The position numbers and the translations under genes were made by a program. Positions 26,548-34,677 of a stretch of 56,407 nucleotides of DNA are shown here, piece after piece. The notes under the pieces were generated by a model. That model ran no database searches, was not told where the DNA came from, and saw only the letters and a program-made list of their open reading frames with translations. The stretch covers positions 1 through 56,407 of the forward strand of contig CAJTEM010000034.1 in the NCBI GenBank assembly GCA_910575255.1, read 5' to 3'. Numbering within the stretch: the stretch's first letter is position 1; each line of letters opens with the position of its first letter. The DNA is from Lachnospiraceae bacterium (lineage in GTDB: Bacteria > Bacillota > Clostridia > Lachnospirales > Lachnospiraceae).

Positions 26548-27386
26548 TATAGCGTATATCCGCCGATCAGATTCTGATGGGTCTTCCGGTATCCGGATGG
26601 CGTCATCCCGGTTACGGCTTTGAATACGCGGTTAAAATGTGTCAGATTGGAAAAGCCTGTCTCATTACAGATCTCCGTGATGTTTTTATCTGTTTCCATG
26701 AATTTTCTCTGAGCATTCATGATCCGGGTGGTATTCACATATTGGATTACCGTGCTGTTGGTATGACGCTTGAATTCCCGGCACAGATAATAAGGGCTGA
26801 TATAGAATCTGCGAGCCAATTCTTTCAGGCAGATATCCTCCTGATAGTGTCTGTGAATATAGCTGATTATCTGGCTCATCCGGTAGCTGTCTTCCTTTCG
26901 GGCAGGCTCTTGCCGCTGTACCTGAAAAACGATAGAAAACAACAGCATATTTAATATGGTATGTCGGTAAGCCTGAGCCAATTCGGAGGAATCCTCCTGA
27001 TTACAGAGCAGTGCTTCCAGAAACCGGTGAAGATTCTGCCACATCCGCGGATCCGGGTGATACATACCGTTGCCGGAATCCAGGGCCTCCTGCAACTGCC
27101 GGCATTCGATCTCATCTCTGTGAAGGTAAAGGACCAGGCGTCGGAAGGGGATATTTTCATCGCCGTAGGAGCGATGGAGGACGTAAGGAGAGAACAGGAT
27201 CAGCTCCTTCGGATGCATAACATATCGGTCATCCTGCAGCATGTGGTAGCGTTCTCCATCCTCCAGAAAATAAAGCTCATAATAATTGTGATAGTGGGAT
27301 TTTATCATATTGTCGTTGATTCCGCTGACTCGTTCACAGGCAATGGTAGCGCCCTGTGCCATCCGGATTCCTGCCTGGTCAATCAT
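26547..27386 (-). CDS. AraC-family regulator with cupin sensor domain
   Basis: A 279-residue transcription factor. The N-terminal half (about 20-110) is a beta-rich cupin with HYHNYYELYFLEDGERYH, the usual sugar-sensing domain. The C-terminal 100 residues hold two helix-turn-helix motifs: KELARRFYISPYYLCREFKR and ITEICNETGFSNLTHFNRVF, ending with the AraC signature TGMTPSGYRK. It is divergent from the GH31-TRAP operon with a 192-nt gap, so it most likely activates that operon. The start is uncertain: ATG 27386 follows a purine-rich GAGGAAGAGAAG, and ATG 27407 is an alternative. Confidence 0.9.
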   Translation of the reverse strand: MIDQAGIRMAQGATIACERVSGINDNMIKSHYHNYYELYFLEDGERYHMLQDDRYVMHPKELILFSPYVLHRSYGDENIPFRRLVLYLHRDEIECRQLQEALDSGNGMYHPDPRMWQNLHRFLEALLCNQEDSSELAQAYRHTILNMLLFSIVFQVQRQEPARKEDSYRMSQIISYIHRHYQEDICLKELARRFYISPYYLCREFKRHTNSTVIQYVNTTRIMNAQRKFMETDKNITEICNETGFSNLTHFNRVFKAVTGMTPSGYRKTHQNLIGGYTL

Positions 27387-27578
27387 AATATCTTCTCTTC
27401 CTCTCATTTTGTCAGAGTATCCTTTCAATATCATAACATGTGACAATACAAAATGCAAGATATGTTAAGTTTTAAGAAAAATACGTCAATATTTGTCTGG
27501 TTTTGAACCAATTATTTGATTATGATAAGGATACAAAAACCGGTTTGAGTAGATAAAAATGCTAGGAGGTATTAGGAT

Positions 27579-30080
27579 ATGAAAATCTGCACAGCAGCAA
27601 AAACTGTTCGTCGGCAGGATAATTATTTTTCCGTTATGACGAATAGTGTGGAGATTCGGATCTGGTTTCTGACCGATTCCATTTTGCGGATCCGGGCGGG
27701 ATTTGACGGGGATTTTGCAGAAGAATCCTACAGCCTGGTTATGACAGCCTGGGAAGACCGTATGGATGGATTTCTGGAAAAATACCGGAAGCGGATCTCT
27801 GTGGCGGAGGATGTACTGACGGACGGGGACAAGGAAGCAGTGATTCAGGGGCAGGAGCTTAAGGTCGTGGTGGAAAAGGAACCGTTCCGCATCTGTGTCT
27901 ATGACAGGGAGGGGACACAGCTGCATGCGGATATTGTTGACCTTGCGTATCAGGAGGACAGCAACCGCCGCCGTATTCACACCAGCGAGATATCACCGGA
28001 GGATTGCTTTTACGGCTTTGGGGAAAAGAGCGGAGAATTCAACAAGGCCCAGAAATTCATGAATATGAGTCCTAAGGATGCTATGGGCTATAATCCCAGG
28101 GAAACGGATTCCCTTTACAAGCATATTCCCTTTTATATTAAGTTAAACAGGAATACGAAGAAGGCGGTTGGCTACTTCTATCACAGCACCTATGAGTGCG
28201 ATTTTGATATGGGGCGAGAGAAGAGCAATTACTGGAAAATGCACAGCCGGTATCGTGCTGACGGCGGAGATATTGACCTGTTTCTGATTGCGGGTCCCTC
28301 GGTACGTCAGGTGGTGGAGCGTTATACGGATCTGACCGGCAAATCAGCCATGCTTCCGCGTTATGCGTTGGGATATCTGGGATCTTCCATGTATTATCCG
28401 GAGCTGGAGGCGGATTGTGATGACGCTATCGTGGAGTTTATTGATACGACCAGGGAAGAAAACATTCCTGTGGACGGGTTCCAGCTTTCCTCGGGCTACT
28501 GTACGGTAGAGACGGACAAAGGAATCAAACGCTGTGTATTTACCTGGAATAAGAAACGGTTTAAAGATCCACGTGATTTCTTCAGACAAATGAAAGACAG
28601 AGGCATCACGGTAACACCGAATGTGAAGCCGGGTATCCTGCTGATCCATCCGATGCTGGAGGAGATGAAGAAGAAGGGAATGTTTGTCAGGGCAAGCGAC
28701 AGCGAAGAGCCGGGAATCGGCACCTGGTGGGGTGGTAAAGGGATGTTTGTGGATTTTACCAGCGCCGATACCCGTGAAAACTGGAAGACTCTCCTTAAAG
28801 AAAATGTACTGGAATATGGAACCAGTTCGATCTGGAACGATAACTGCGAGTACGACAGTATGGTGGATAAGGACTGCCGCTGTGATTTTGAAGGCAAAGG
28901 AGGAACCATCGGTCAGCTCAAGTCCGTGATGTCGAATATTATGTGCCATATTACGGATGAGGCGATTCATGAAACCTTTGATAACACCAGACCTTATATT
29001 GTATGCCGTTCCGGGCACTGCGGAATTCAGCGTTATGCCCAGACGTGGGCAGGGGACAATCTGACCTGCTGGGAAGCGCTGAAATATAATATTGCCACCA
29101 TACTGGGAATGGGGCTGTCCGGCGTGGCAAATCAAGGCTGCGATATCGGCGGCTTCTACGGGCCGGCGCCAGAGGGAGAGCTGTTCCTGCGCTGGATTCA
29201 GAACGGAATTTTCCAGCCCCGGTTTTCCATTCATTCTACGAATATTGACAATACGGTAACCGAGCCATGGATGTACAGTGATTTGAAAGCGGATATCCGC
29301 AGGGCGGTCGAATTCCGTTATCAGCTGACCCCTTATCTGTATTCACTGACCAGACGTGCCTATGAAAGAGGGCTTCCGATCATGGAGCCGATGTGCAGTG
29401 CATTTCAGAATGATCCGAAATGCTATGAGGAAGGTGTGGACTTTATGTTCGGGGACTCTCTGCTGGTGGCCAATGTGGTGGAGAAGGGAGCAAAGACCCG
29501 GTGCATCTATCTGCCGGAGGGTGCACATTTCTATGATTATTATACCAGAGAGGAGTATGCCGGAGGACAGACGATCGAGGTTCCGGTAACACTTTCCAGC
29601 ATTCCACTGTATGTGAGAAGCGGTGCGATCATTCCTATGGCAGGGAATCCGCTGAAGAATCTGATGACCGAGCAGGCGGATTCCGTTTATCTGCTGTGTG
29701 CTGCCGACGCGGACGGACGATTTGACTTGTATGAGGATGACGGCATCACGATGGATTATGAGAACGGGTGCTATCTCAAAACACAGATTGTTATGAAGGC
29801 GGGGGAACGTACCTGGCTGGAATTTGCGCAGGAGGGAAGCTATGAGACTGCGGTGGAATCCATGTATATTGATATGATTCACCGGGAAAAGGCTCCTTAC
29901 TGGGTGACTGTGGACAACAAACAGCTGCCACATTTCCTGCACCGGAGAAAATTCGAGGAGGCTGAGTGCGGCTGGTATTACAGCCAGAGGCTGAAGTCTG
30001 TACAGATCAAGTATAAGAATCCGAAGAAGGACTATAAGGTACTGGTTTCCTTTGAACAATTTGATTTGATCGGGATGTAA
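27579..30080 (+). CDS. Glycoside hydrolase family 31 (alpha-glucosidase/xylosidase type)
   Basis: An 833-residue retaining alpha-glycosidase without a signal peptide, so probably cytoplasmic. It has an N-terminal beta-sandwich (about 20-230), a TIM barrel (about 255-590) and C-terminal beta domains. The nucleophile is Asp421 in IWNDNCEYD; the common GH31 context is WxDMNE, so this belongs to a variant subgroup. The acid/base is Asp493 in QTWAGDN, 72 residues on. FYGFGEKSGEFNKA and GVANQGCDIGGFYG are typical. It heads an operon with a TRAP transporter and faces an AraC regulator. Substrate is unknown; import by TRAP hints at an acidic or modified sugar conjugate. Confidence 0.92.
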   Translation: MKICTAAKTVRRQDNYFSVMTNSVEIRIWFLTDSILRIRAGFDGDFAEESYSLVMTAWEDRMDGFLEKYRKRISVAEDVLTDGDKEAVIQGQELKVVVEKEPFRICVYDREGTQLHADIVDLAYQEDSNRRRIHTSEISPEDCFYGFGEKSGEFNKAQKFMNMSPKDAMGYNPRETDSLYKHIPFYIKLNRNTKKAVGYFYHSTYECDFDMGREKSNYWKMHSRYRADGGDIDLFLIAGPSVRQVVERYTDLTGKSAMLPRYALGYLGSSMYYPELEADCDDAIVEFIDTTREENIPVDGFQLSSGYCTVETDKGIKRCVFTWNKKRFKDPRDFFRQMKDRGITVTPNVKPGILLIHPMLEEMKKKGMFVRASDSEEPGIGTWWGGKGMFVDFTSADTRENWKTLLKENVLEYGTSSIWNDNCEYDSMVDKDCRCDFEGKGGTIGQLKSVMSNIMCHITDEAIHETFDNTRPYIVCRSGHCGIQRYAQTWAGDNLTCWEALKYNIATILGMGLSGVANQGCDIGGFYGPAPEGELFLRWIQNGIFQPRFSIHSTNIDNTVTEPWMYSDLKADIRRAVEFRYQLTPYLYSLTRRAYERGLPIMEPMCSAFQNDPKCYEEGVDFMFGDSLLVANVVEKGAKTRCIYLPEGAHFYDYYTREEYAGGQTIEVPVTLSSIPLYVRSGAIIPMAGNPLKNLMTEQADSVYLLCAADADGRFDLYEDDGITMDYENGCYLKTQIVMKAGERTWLEFAQEGSYETAVESMYIDMIHREKAPYWVTVDNKQLPHFLHRRKFEEAECGWYYSQRLKSVQIKYKNPKKDYKVLVSFEQFDLIGM

Positions 30081-30087
30081 AACCGTG

Positions 30088-30129
30088 GACAGAGTTCATC
30101 CGTGAGAGGCAGGGCTTATGAACTCTGTC
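30088..30129 (+). other. Intercistronic hairpin between GH31 and dctP
   Basis: A perfect 12-bp stem (30088-30099 with 30118-30129) around an 18-nt loop. No T-run follows. Its place just upstream of the binding-protein gene suggests mRNA stabilisation or partial termination. Confidence 0.6.
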
Positions 30130-30185
30130 TATAGAAAAGAAGCTTTGGAACCATTACAGAATATTAACAGAAAGGGTATGAAAGC

Positions 30186-31208
30186 ATGAAAAAGATTACA
30201 GCGATTATGATTGCATTGGGCATGGCCGCGATGTCTCTGTCTGGCTGTTCGCAGTCCGGAACCGGGTCAAGTGCATCGGCTACGCCGGAGAATCCGATGG
30301 TGCTTACACTGGCCCATGGACTCAGCGAAACGCATACGGTACATATCGCCATGACAGAATTCGCAGAGCAGGTGGAGGAAAAGACCGGCGGACGCATTCA
30401 GGTAAGAATCCTTCCCAACGGCCAGCTAGGTTCTGAGAACGAAAATATGGAGCAGCTGATGGCTGGTGTGATTTCCATGACAAAGGTTTCTGCGCCCGGG
30501 CTTGCCACGTACAATGAGTCTTATCATACATTTGGCCTGCCTTATATATTTGATAATACGGAAAATTTTTATCATGTGATGGACTCCCAACAGATGCAGG
30601 ACTTTTTCCTTTCTTCCGAGGACGACGGCTTTGTGACACTCACCTATTATACCTCAGGCGCCCGCTCCTTCTATACCAAAGACAGGGCAATCCGCAAGCC
30701 AGAGGATTTGAAGGGACTGAAGATCCGCGTGCAGGATATGAAGTCGCAGACAGATATGATGCAGGCTCTGGGGGGAATTCCGGTAGCTATGTCCTACGGA
30801 GATGTCTATACCTCTCTGCAGACAGGCATCATCGATGGGACCGAGAATAATGAGACAGCTCTGACAACCGGAAAGCATGGTGAAATCTGTAAAGTATATT
30901 CCACGGATCAGCATGCCATGATCCCGGATGTCATGGTAATGAGCGCCAAGGTGTGGGCAAATATCAGCCCGGAGGATCAGCAGATTATTCTGGAGGCAGC
31001 ACATGCGTCCACGGAGAGCCATAAGATTGCCTGGGATGCTGCGATTGACGAAGCGATTGCCGAGGCATCCTCCCAGATGAACGTGGAATTTGTCAATGAT
31101 GTGGATAAGGAGGCGTTCCGTGAGGCTACCAGCGGGATGATCGGAGAATACTGCGAACAGTATCCCGGCGTTCAGACACTGCTTGATATTATTGATTCTG
31201 TAGAATGA
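30186..31208 (+). CDS. dctP: TRAP transporter solute-binding lipoprotein DctP
   Basis: The extracellular receptor of a tripartite ATP-independent periplasmic transporter. Residues 1-20 are a signal with lipobox LSGC (Cys21). The fold shows LAHGLSETHTVHIAM at the start of the mature domain, GQLGSENENMEQLMAG, LKGLKIRVQDMK with the conserved arginine that binds a carboxylate, and DVYTSLQTGIIDGTENN. The length of 340 is normal. The arginine points to an acidic ligand. AGAAAGGG lies upstream of ATG 30186. The operon continues with dctQ and dctM. Confidence 0.94.
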   Translation: MKKITAIMIALGMAAMSLSGCSQSGTGSSASATPENPMVLTLAHGLSETHTVHIAMTEFAEQVEEKTGGRIQVRILPNGQLGSENENMEQLMAGVISMTKVSAPGLATYNESYHTFGLPYIFDNTENFYHVMDSQQMQDFFLSSEDDGFVTLTYYTSGARSFYTKDRAIRKPEDLKGLKIRVQDMKSQTDMMQALGGIPVAMSYGDVYTSLQTGIIDGTENNETALTTGKHGEICKVYSTDQHAMIPDVMVMSAKVWANISPEDQQIILEAAHASTESHKIAWDAAIDEAIAEASSQMNVEFVNDVDKEAFREATSGMIGEYCEQYPGVQTLLDIIDSVE

Positions 31209-31222
31209 GGGGGAGGTTTCTA

Positions 31223-31726
31223 ATGAAAGAAGTATTTACCGTAATAAAAAAAGTGATGACGAAGCTTCTCGCTGCCATTGCGACAATCCTGCTTTCTGTA
31301 ATGACACTGCTGGTATTGTATCAGGTGTTTACCAGATATGTCTTAAACAGCCCGGCTGCTTTTACGGAGGAGCTGGTGCGCTACTTCCTGATCTGGACGG
31401 GATTCGTGGGAGCGGCTTATGCCTTTATCACCAGAGAGCATATGTGTCTGGTGCTGGTCCGTGACAGCCTGAAGCCAGAGAGCCGCCGGGTTCTGATGAC
31501 TGTGATCGATGTGCTGATTCTGGTTTTTGCGATTTTTGTGATCACCATCGGGGGATTTAAGCTTGCTATGAGTGCACAGAAGGTATTTTCCGCTTTGCTG
31601 GGAATACCCAGAAGCCTGGTGTATGCGATGGCGCCTGTTTCCGGCCTGTTTATCATCGTGGCACAGATCATCAATATCTATGAAGATGTAACAGGTATTA
31701 CGATAGAAGGAGGGAATGAATCATGA
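31223..31726 (+). CDS. dctQ: TRAP transporter small membrane subunit DctQ
   Basis: The 167-residue small membrane subunit with four helices (about 11-33, 48-65, 88-110, 130-152). It shows the DctQ pattern LVLYQVFTRYVLNSPAAFTEELVRYFLIW. ATG 31223 has GGGGGAGG 7 nt upstream and is preferred to ATG 31205, which would overlap dctP. Its stop overlaps the dctM start by 4 nt (ATGA), so translation is coupled. Confidence 0.92.
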   Translation: MKEVFTVIKKVMTKLLAAIATILLSVMTLLVLYQVFTRYVLNSPAAFTEELVRYFLIWTGFVGAAYAFITREHMCLVLVRDSLKPESRRVLMTVIDVLILVFAIFVITIGGFKLAMSAQKVFSALLGIPRSLVYAMAPVSGLFIIVAQIINIYEDVTGITIEGGNES

Positions 31727-33024
31727 GTATTGGAATGACGACCCTGATCCTGTTTGCAGTGTTTGCGGTTCTGCTTTTTCTGGGCTGTCCGATTTCTGTG
31801 AGCATAGTGATCTCTTCGATTGTGACGGCGATCTCTTCCCTTTCCTGGGATCAGATTACTTTCATTACCATGCAGAAAATGAACAGTGGAGTGGAGAGCT
31901 TTTCTCTGCTGGCAATTCCGCTGTTTATCCTGGCCGGCAATATTATGAACAACGGCGGTATTGCCAGACGTCTGGTGAACTTTGCAAAGCTGTTTGTGGG
32001 ATGGATTCCCGGATCTCTGGCTCAGGCCAATGTGGTAGGCAATATGCTGTTCGGTGCCTTGTCCGGATCCTCGGTGGCAGCGGCATCCGCCATGGGAGGC
32101 TGCATCTACCCGATCCAGAAGGATGAGGGCTATGATCCGGCTTTCGCGACAGCAGTCAATATCGCTTCGGCTCCGACCGGTCTTCTGATTCCGCCGACAA
32201 GTGCATTTATCGTATACTCAACTGTAGCAGGAGGCGTTTCGATCTCAACATTGTTTATGGCGGGGTATGTTCCCGGTATCTTGATGGGCCTGGGTTCCAT
32301 GATTGTAGCGTTCTTTTTTGCAAAAAAGCACCATTACCCTACAACCGGTATACCAGGAGCATCGGAATTCGTCAAGGTTACCCTGGAGGCGCTTCCGAGC
32401 CTGCTGCTGATCGTTATTGTAATCGGCGGCATTGTAGGCGGTATTTTTACTGCGACTGAGGGAGCAGGTATCTGCGTCCTGTACTGCCTGATCCTGTCTC
32501 TTTGCTATAAGAGCCTGACGATGAAATCCTTTATGAAGATTCTGGTGGGCAGCGCCTGTACCAGTGGCATCATCCTGTTCCTGATCTCAGCATCCTCGGC
32601 AATGTCCTTTGTTATGGCCTATTCGGGGATTCCGGCGGCTATCAGTGCAGGGATTATGTCGATCTCTACGAATAAGTATGTGGTGTTCCTGCTGATGAAT
32701 GTGATTCTGATGGTGGTAGGCATGTTCATGGACATCACACCGGCCATCCTGATTTTTACACCGATTTTCCTGCCGATCGCACAGAGCCTTGGCATGTCTG
32801 AAATTCAGTTCGGCGTGATGCTGATCTTCAATATGTGCCTGGGCAATATTACCCCTCCGGTGGGTTCGGTTTTATTCGTGGGCTGCGGCATCAGCAAGCT
32901 TCGGATTGAGGATGTGACCAAAATGCTGCTTCCGTACTTTGCGGTTCTGTTCCTGCTCTTGCTGGCAGTGACATATGTTCCGGCACTTTCCCTGGGGATT
33001 CCGGGATTGATGGGACTCTTATGA
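31723..33024 (+). CDS. dctM: TRAP transporter large membrane subunit DctM
   Basis: The 433-residue transport subunit with about 12 helices. Family motifs include LLAIPLFILAGNIMNNGGIARRLVNFA near residue 60 (two adjoining segments), GALSGSSVAAASAMG near 110 and GMFMDITPAILIFTPIFLPI near 330. GAAGGAGG precedes ATG 31723. Together with the upstream dctP and dctQ it forms a complete Na+- or H+-coupled importer serving the GH31 locus. Confidence 0.95.
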   Translation: MSIGMTTLILFAVFAVLLFLGCPISVSIVISSIVTAISSLSWDQITFITMQKMNSGVESFSLLAIPLFILAGNIMNNGGIARRLVNFAKLFVGWIPGSLAQANVVGNMLFGALSGSSVAAASAMGGCIYPIQKDEGYDPAFATAVNIASAPTGLLIPPTSAFIVYSTVAGGVSISTLFMAGYVPGILMGLGSMIVAFFFAKKHHYPTTGIPGASEFVKVTLEALPSLLLIVIVIGGIVGGIFTATEGAGICVLYCLILSLCYKSLTMKSFMKILVGSACTSGIILFLISASSAMSFVMAYSGIPAAISAGIMSISTNKYVVFLLMNVILMVVGMFMDITPAILIFTPIFLPIAQSLGMSEIQFGVMLIFNMCLGNITPPVGSVLFVGCGISKLRIEDVTKMLLPYFAVLFLLLLAVTYVPALSLGIPGLMGLL

Positions 33025-33058
33025 TGTTCAAATTAGCGTGGAGATAAGATTGACAAGC

Positions 33059-33100
33059 AAAAGGCCGGACGGTGAAGAGAGGATGCCGTCTGGCCTTTTT
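33059..33100. terminator. Bidirectional terminator
   Basis: AAAAGGCCGGACGG (33059-33072) pairs with CCGTCTGGCCTTTT (33086-33099). A and T tracts lie on both sides. It ends the GH31-TRAP operon and probably also the convergent exonuclease gene, which stops 11 nt away. Confidence 0.88.
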
Positions 33101-33110
33101 GCTGTCTTTT

Positions 33111-34097
33111 CTATAAATTTTTCTGGCGCTTTCTTTTCTCCCGATTACGCTGAATCCTCTTTTTACGAACATCTTCTTTACGGCCCATGACCTTTTTAGC
33201 GCCGTCCTCGTCCGTCAGTTTCAGCGTCTTCACAACATAGACCTGAGAGTCGTCGATGCGCTTCATGCGGATCTTCCCTTTCAGATACCCGTGCTCCGGG
33301 CAGATGGCAAGGCCATAGTAGATCTTTTGATTGGGTGTGAACCAGCGAATCTTTTTGCGGAGCATCCGTCCGCATTTGTAGCATTTCATCTCGGCTACGG
33401 AGCGCTCCTTCATGGCATCCTCCTTGGACGGAAATACCCTTGATACGTATTTGGAATAGTTGGGGAAAACCATGCGGATCTCTTCTGTCTTATTGTCCGG
33501 AATCCGGAAATAATCGATGGACCAATAGGGCAGCAGCGGCTGCTCTCCGAGCTCCTCCATCATGCAGATCAGCACCTTGCCGGTATAATAGGCGTCATCC
33601 AGAGCCCGGTGAAAGGGCCGATCCTCCAGCAGGCCAAGTTCATCTACTGCAGTATCCAGGGAAGGTTTGATGCCGTTTTTATAAAAGAGGGCATACAGCT
33701 TCTGGACGTCATAATAGAGCAGTGGCTTGGGAAAAGGATTCTCGATCCGGAAATGTTTCATATTCCGCTGCAGCTCAGTCAGGTCCATGGAACCCCAGGT
33801 ACAGTAAATGCAGTCATGGCCGCACCAGTCCAAAAAGTCTCTGGCTACAATCCGAAAATCCTCTCCATGGTGTCTCAGCTCCTTCATATCCATATGCGTG
33901 ACCTCAGAGATGGCGAAATGCATCTGGGTATAGACCTGGGGTCGGATCAGCCGGTGAAACTCTCCGATCACGGAATAATTCGGATCTAATTTTACGGCTC
34001 CGATCTCAATAATCTCGAAAGGAAAATCTTCTATGGAATCGGCTTTTCCGTGGGCGCTTTGATTCCATTCTAAGTCAAATATAATGTAGTTTTTCAT
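33111..34097 (-). CDS. DEDDh 3'-5' exonuclease with zinc-ribbon-like tail
   Basis: A 328-residue exonuclease of the RNase T/DnaQ superfamily. ExoI is FDLEWN (Asp8, Glu10). ExoII and ExoIII are visible as the TWGSMDLTEL region and FHRALDDAYYTGK (HxAxxD, about 188). The C-terminal part has CYKCGR and ICPEHG, a likely zinc site, and a very basic Lys/Arg tail. Such architecture is common in Clostridia; the substrate, DNA or RNA, is not clear. It is transcribed alone, and its promoter region is followed by the copy 2 foldback repeat. Confidence 0.85.
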   Translation of the reverse strand: MKNYIIFDLEWNQSAHGKADSIEDFPFEIIEIGAVKLDPNYSVIGEFHRLIRPQVYTQMHFAISEVTHMDMKELRHHGEDFRIVARDFLDWCGHDCIYCTWGSMDLTELQRNMKHFRIENPFPKPLLYYDVQKLYALFYKNGIKPSLDTAVDELGLLEDRPFHRALDDAYYTGKVLICMMEELGEQPLLPYWSIDYFRIPDNKTEEIRMVFPNYSKYVSRVFPSKEDAMKERSVAEMKCYKCGRMLRKKIRWFTPNQKIYYGLAICPEHGYLKGKIRMKRIDDSQVYVVKTLKLTDEDGAKKVMGRKEDVRKKRIQRNREKRKRQKNL

Positions 34098-34142
34098 AAT
34101 GTAGCATTATACCATAAAGGCGAAAATTTGCCTAGAGCAGTT

Positions 34143-34460
34143 TCGGTGAAAGGTACGGTGAACACAAGCTTTTTGTTACTTTTCACGGGGGAGGTTCCAG
34201 ACGGTACGCCTTGGAACAAGGGGAGGGCCGCAGCGGGAAACGGTCTGCGGATGTTTCCGGTTTCGAGATCAAGAATTCCTAAAATTTCTGATTTTTGCGA
34301 AAAGCGAAACGAAAATTCACAAACTCGCTCCGCTCAGACAGTGTGAATTTACGTTTCAACGCAAAACTCAGAAATTTAAGGACTTCTAAATCTCTGCAAA
34401 GTCAACATCCGCAGACCGTTTCCCGCTGCGGCCCTCCCCTTGTTCCAAGGCTGAATATTC
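34143..34460. repeat. Long foldback repeat, copy 2
   Basis: Arms 34208-34255 and 34404-34451 are perfectly complementary over 48 bp around a 148-nt core. The core begins TCCGGTTTCGAGATCAAG and ends TCTCTGCAAAGTC, as in copy 1 (8440-8735). Compared with copy 1 it holds an extra hairpin: 34308-34323 pairs with 34341-34356 with one mismatch. GTTACTTTTCACGGG occurs at 34175-34189. The arms differ from those of copy 1 but the changes preserve pairing. It lies between the exonuclease gene and alaX. Confidence 0.9.
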
Positions 34461-34491
34461 CGGTCCCCGTTCTTTCGAGGCTGGTAAATAT

Positions 34492-34658
34492 CTAGTACTG
34501 CATTGCGGAAATTCCGGTGAATTCGGCACTCGCTATTTCCGCCCTCTGCACGCCTGCAAAGCTAGACGAAGGCACCGCTACGCCGTCGCTTTGCAGACGC
34601 ACAGCTAACACGAATATCAAGCACTATTTACTTCAAGATTAATGCAACGGTGTACTAG
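34492..34658. repeat. Second structured intergenic element
   Basis: The ends are inverted: CTAGTAC (34492-34498) and TGCATT (34499-34504) match AATGCA (34641-34646) and GTACTAG (34652-34658). Inside are two more hairpins: GCGGAAAT (34505-34512) with ATTTCCGC (34535-34542), and CTGCAAAGC (34554-34562) with GCTTTGCAG (34587-34595). The set resembles a miniature non-coding element. It sits between the foldback repeat and the 3' end of alaX, with no ORF. Confidence 0.65.
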
Positions 34659-34677
34659 ACATACCAATGGCCGACAT

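Noticed and set aside
34128-34495. Two overlapping frames across foldback copy 2
   Set aside because: They share the peptide pieces of the frame at copy 1 but in different frames, and they cross the palindrome arms. Non-coding repeat is the simpler reading.
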